Both the position numbers and the translations under genes were made by a program. From the NCBI GenBank assembly GCA_002700305.1, contig PACZ01000053.1, forward strand, positions 99,156 through 132,464: 33,309 bases of DNA. The letters are read 5' to 3'. Positions within the stretch are counted from its first letter, which is position 1, and each line of letters starts with the position of its first letter. This stretch comes from Hyphomonas sp. Lineage in GTDB: Bacteria > Pseudomonadota > Alphaproteobacteria > Caulobacterales > Hyphomonadaceae. The notes below the pieces were generated by a model, which saw only the letters and a program-made list of their open reading frames with translations, did no database searches and was not told where the DNA came from. Of this stretch, positions 32,194 to 33,309 are shown one piece after another.

Positions 32194-32340
32194 AGGGGCT
32201 TTCTCCTGTAAATACAGGGGCCTCAAATCCAAACAGGCTGCACCACTGAAGATTAAAGAGACCACGCTCTCGGGTCGTTCCAGCAGGCCGCAATGGTGCG
32301 CGCCTGCCTTGAACCGTTCGTCCCGCCTCAGGAAACTTAC
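32194..32340 (+). promoter_or_regulatory. Leader region between cmk and rpsA
   Basis: This 147-bp gap has a small hairpin CCTGTA-AA-TACAGG (32205-32218) just after the cmk stop, without a T-run. An AGGA ribosome site lies about 8 bases before the rpsA ATG. S1 genes are often autoregulated through their leader, but I see no specific structure that proves it here. Confidence 0.35.
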
Positions 32341-33309
32341 ATGACTGACTCTATGAACCCCTCCTCCGACGATTTCGCCTCCATGTTCGAATCGTCGGCT
32401 GCGGCGTCGGCAATGCAGGAAGGCCAGGTCGTTCCGGCCACCGTCATCCGCATTGAAAACGATGCCGTGCTCGTCGACATCGGCCTCAAGACCGAAGGCC
32501 GTATCCCGCTCCGCGAATTCTCGATGGAAGACAAGCAGCCGGAAGCCGGCGACATTGTCGACGTCTATCTCGACCGTATCGAAAACGCCCTTGGCGACGC
32601 TGTCCTGTCCCGTGACAAGGCCCGCCGCGAAGAGCGCTGGATCAAGCTCGAAAAGAGCTTCAACGCCAACGAACCGGTCAAAGGCGCCATCTCCGGCCGC
32701 GTCAAAGGCGGCTTCACCGTCGACCTCGGCGGCGTCAACGCCTTCCTTCCGGGCTCCCAGGTGGACATCCGCCCGGTCCGCGATGTCGGCCCGCTCATGG
32801 GTGAAGTTCAGCCCTTCGCTGTCCTCAAGCTCGACCGCTCGCGCGGCAACATCGTGGTCTCGCGCCGCGCCATCCTGGAAGAGAGCCGCGCCGAACAGCG
32901 TGCGGAAATCGTGTCCGACATGGCCGAAGGCGACGTCCGCAAGGGTATCGTCAAGAACATCACTGACTATGGTGCGTTCGTCGACCTTGGCGGCATCGAT
33001 GGCCTGCTGCACGTCACCGACATGTCCTACAAGCGCATCAATCACCCGTCTCAGGTGGTTGAAGTCGGCCAGGAAGTCGAAGTCCAGATCATCAAGATCA
33101 ACCCGGAAACCCAGCGTATCTCGCTCGGCATGAAGCAACTCGGCTCCGATCCGTGGGACGGCATCGATGTGCGTTACCCGGTTGGTGCCCGCCTCAAGGG
33201 CGTTGTCACCAACATCACCGACTACGGCGCCTTCGTGGAGCTGGAAGACGGTGTCGAGGGCCTGATCCACGTCTCCGAAATGAGCTGGACCAAGAAGAAC
33301 GTGCACCCC
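32341..33309 (+). CDS. rpsA: 30S ribosomal protein S1 (cut by window edge)
   Basis: The frame is open from the ATG at 32341 to the end of the window (323 codons). S1 binds mRNA and helps initiation on structured or weak-SD transcripts. The acidic N-terminus (MTDSMNPSSDDFASMFESS) precedes successive S1 OB-fold domains. Domain 1 spans about 26-95 (VVPATVIRIENDAVLVDIGLK), domain 2 about 110-178 (AISGRVKGGFTVDLGGVNAFLPGS) and domain 3 about 195-268 (RKGIVKNITDYGAFVDLGGIDGLLHVTDMS). The start of domain 4 is at about 282 (LKGVVTNITDYGAFVELEDGVEGLIHVSEMSW). The repeated NITDYGAFV is diagnostic. An ATG four codons downstream is an alternative start. Confidence 0.97.
   Translation, partial: MTDSMNPSSDDFASMFESSAAASAMQEGQVVPATVIRIENDAVLVDIGLKTEGRIPLREFSMEDKQPEAGDIVDVYLDRIENALGDAVLSRDKARREERWIKLEKSFNANEPVKGAISGRVKGGFTVDLGGVNAFLPGSQVDIRPVRDVGPLMGEVQPFAVLKLDRSRGNIVVSRRAILEESRAEQRAEIVSDMAEGDVRKGIVKNITDYGAFVDLGGIDGLLHVTDMSYKRINHPSQVVEVGQEVEVQIIKINPETQRISLGMKQLGSDPWDGIDVRYPVGARLKGVVTNITDYGAFVELEDGVEGLIHVSEMSWTKKNVHP

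Overview
The window looks like the chromosome of a high-GC marine alphaproteobacterium, most likely in or near Hyphomonas (Hyphomonadaceae). The reasons are family content, not a database match. There is an aroA encoding a class II (CP4-like) EPSP synthase next to a TIGR02300 'FYDLN' acidic zinc-ribbon gene and tRNA-Ala(GGC). aroA, cmk and rpsA follow in that order. A DUF1150 gene, two large TonB-dependent receptors and a paired SO2930-type dihaem cytochrome / beta-helix lipoprotein are also present. As I recall it, the cytochrome family was originally named after a Hyphomonas neptunium locus. Most genes are dense, GC-rich and have ordinary Shine-Dalgarno starts.

Layout. 1-5133: the start of gap (truncated by the window edge), a DMT exporter, a family III CoA-transferase, a membrane fatty-acid desaturase and the SelO protein AMPylase. 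5200-10840: two divergent TonB-dependent receptors around a 381-bp control region, each followed by a hairpin terminator. 10864-15365: a metabolic group with an HSL-type esterase, a HCCA-isomerase-like thioredoxin-fold protein, an unknown membrane-anchored protein and a feruloyl-CoA synthase-like ligase. 15482-21596: glmM, cysQ, a Tat-exported tandem caspase-fold protein, a two-domain FKBP lipoprotein and threonine ammonia-lyase. 21706-22476: a low-GC, probably acquired gene with an Rx5H (HEPN-like) motif. 22445-24750: a translationally coupled lipoprotein pair (beta-helix protein, then dihaem cytochrome) of unknown function. 24843-26129: DUF1150 with a heat-shock-like promoter, a LysE-family exporter and tRNA-Ala. 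26177-33309: TIGR02300, then aroA, cmk and rpsA, with about 3.4 kb inserted between aroA and cmk. The insert holds a low-GC lipoprotein gene, a tRNA-Ser-like 3' fragment, a macrodomain protein, an Old Yellow Enzyme homologue and an HSD10-like SDR.

How it fits together. Much of the content suits outer-membrane import plus catabolism of lipids and aromatics (receptors, esterase, CoA-ligase, CoA-transferase, desaturase, SDR, flavin oxidoreductase). It is set among housekeeping genes for cell wall, sulfur, isoleucine and aromatic amino acid metabolism and for translation. The best candidates for poorly described biology are the beta-helix/dihaem cytochrome pair, the exported protein with one intact and one degenerate caspase-like domain, and the acquired Rx5H gene with a palindrome inside its putative promoter. 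All calls come from reading the sequence by eye. No searches were run.
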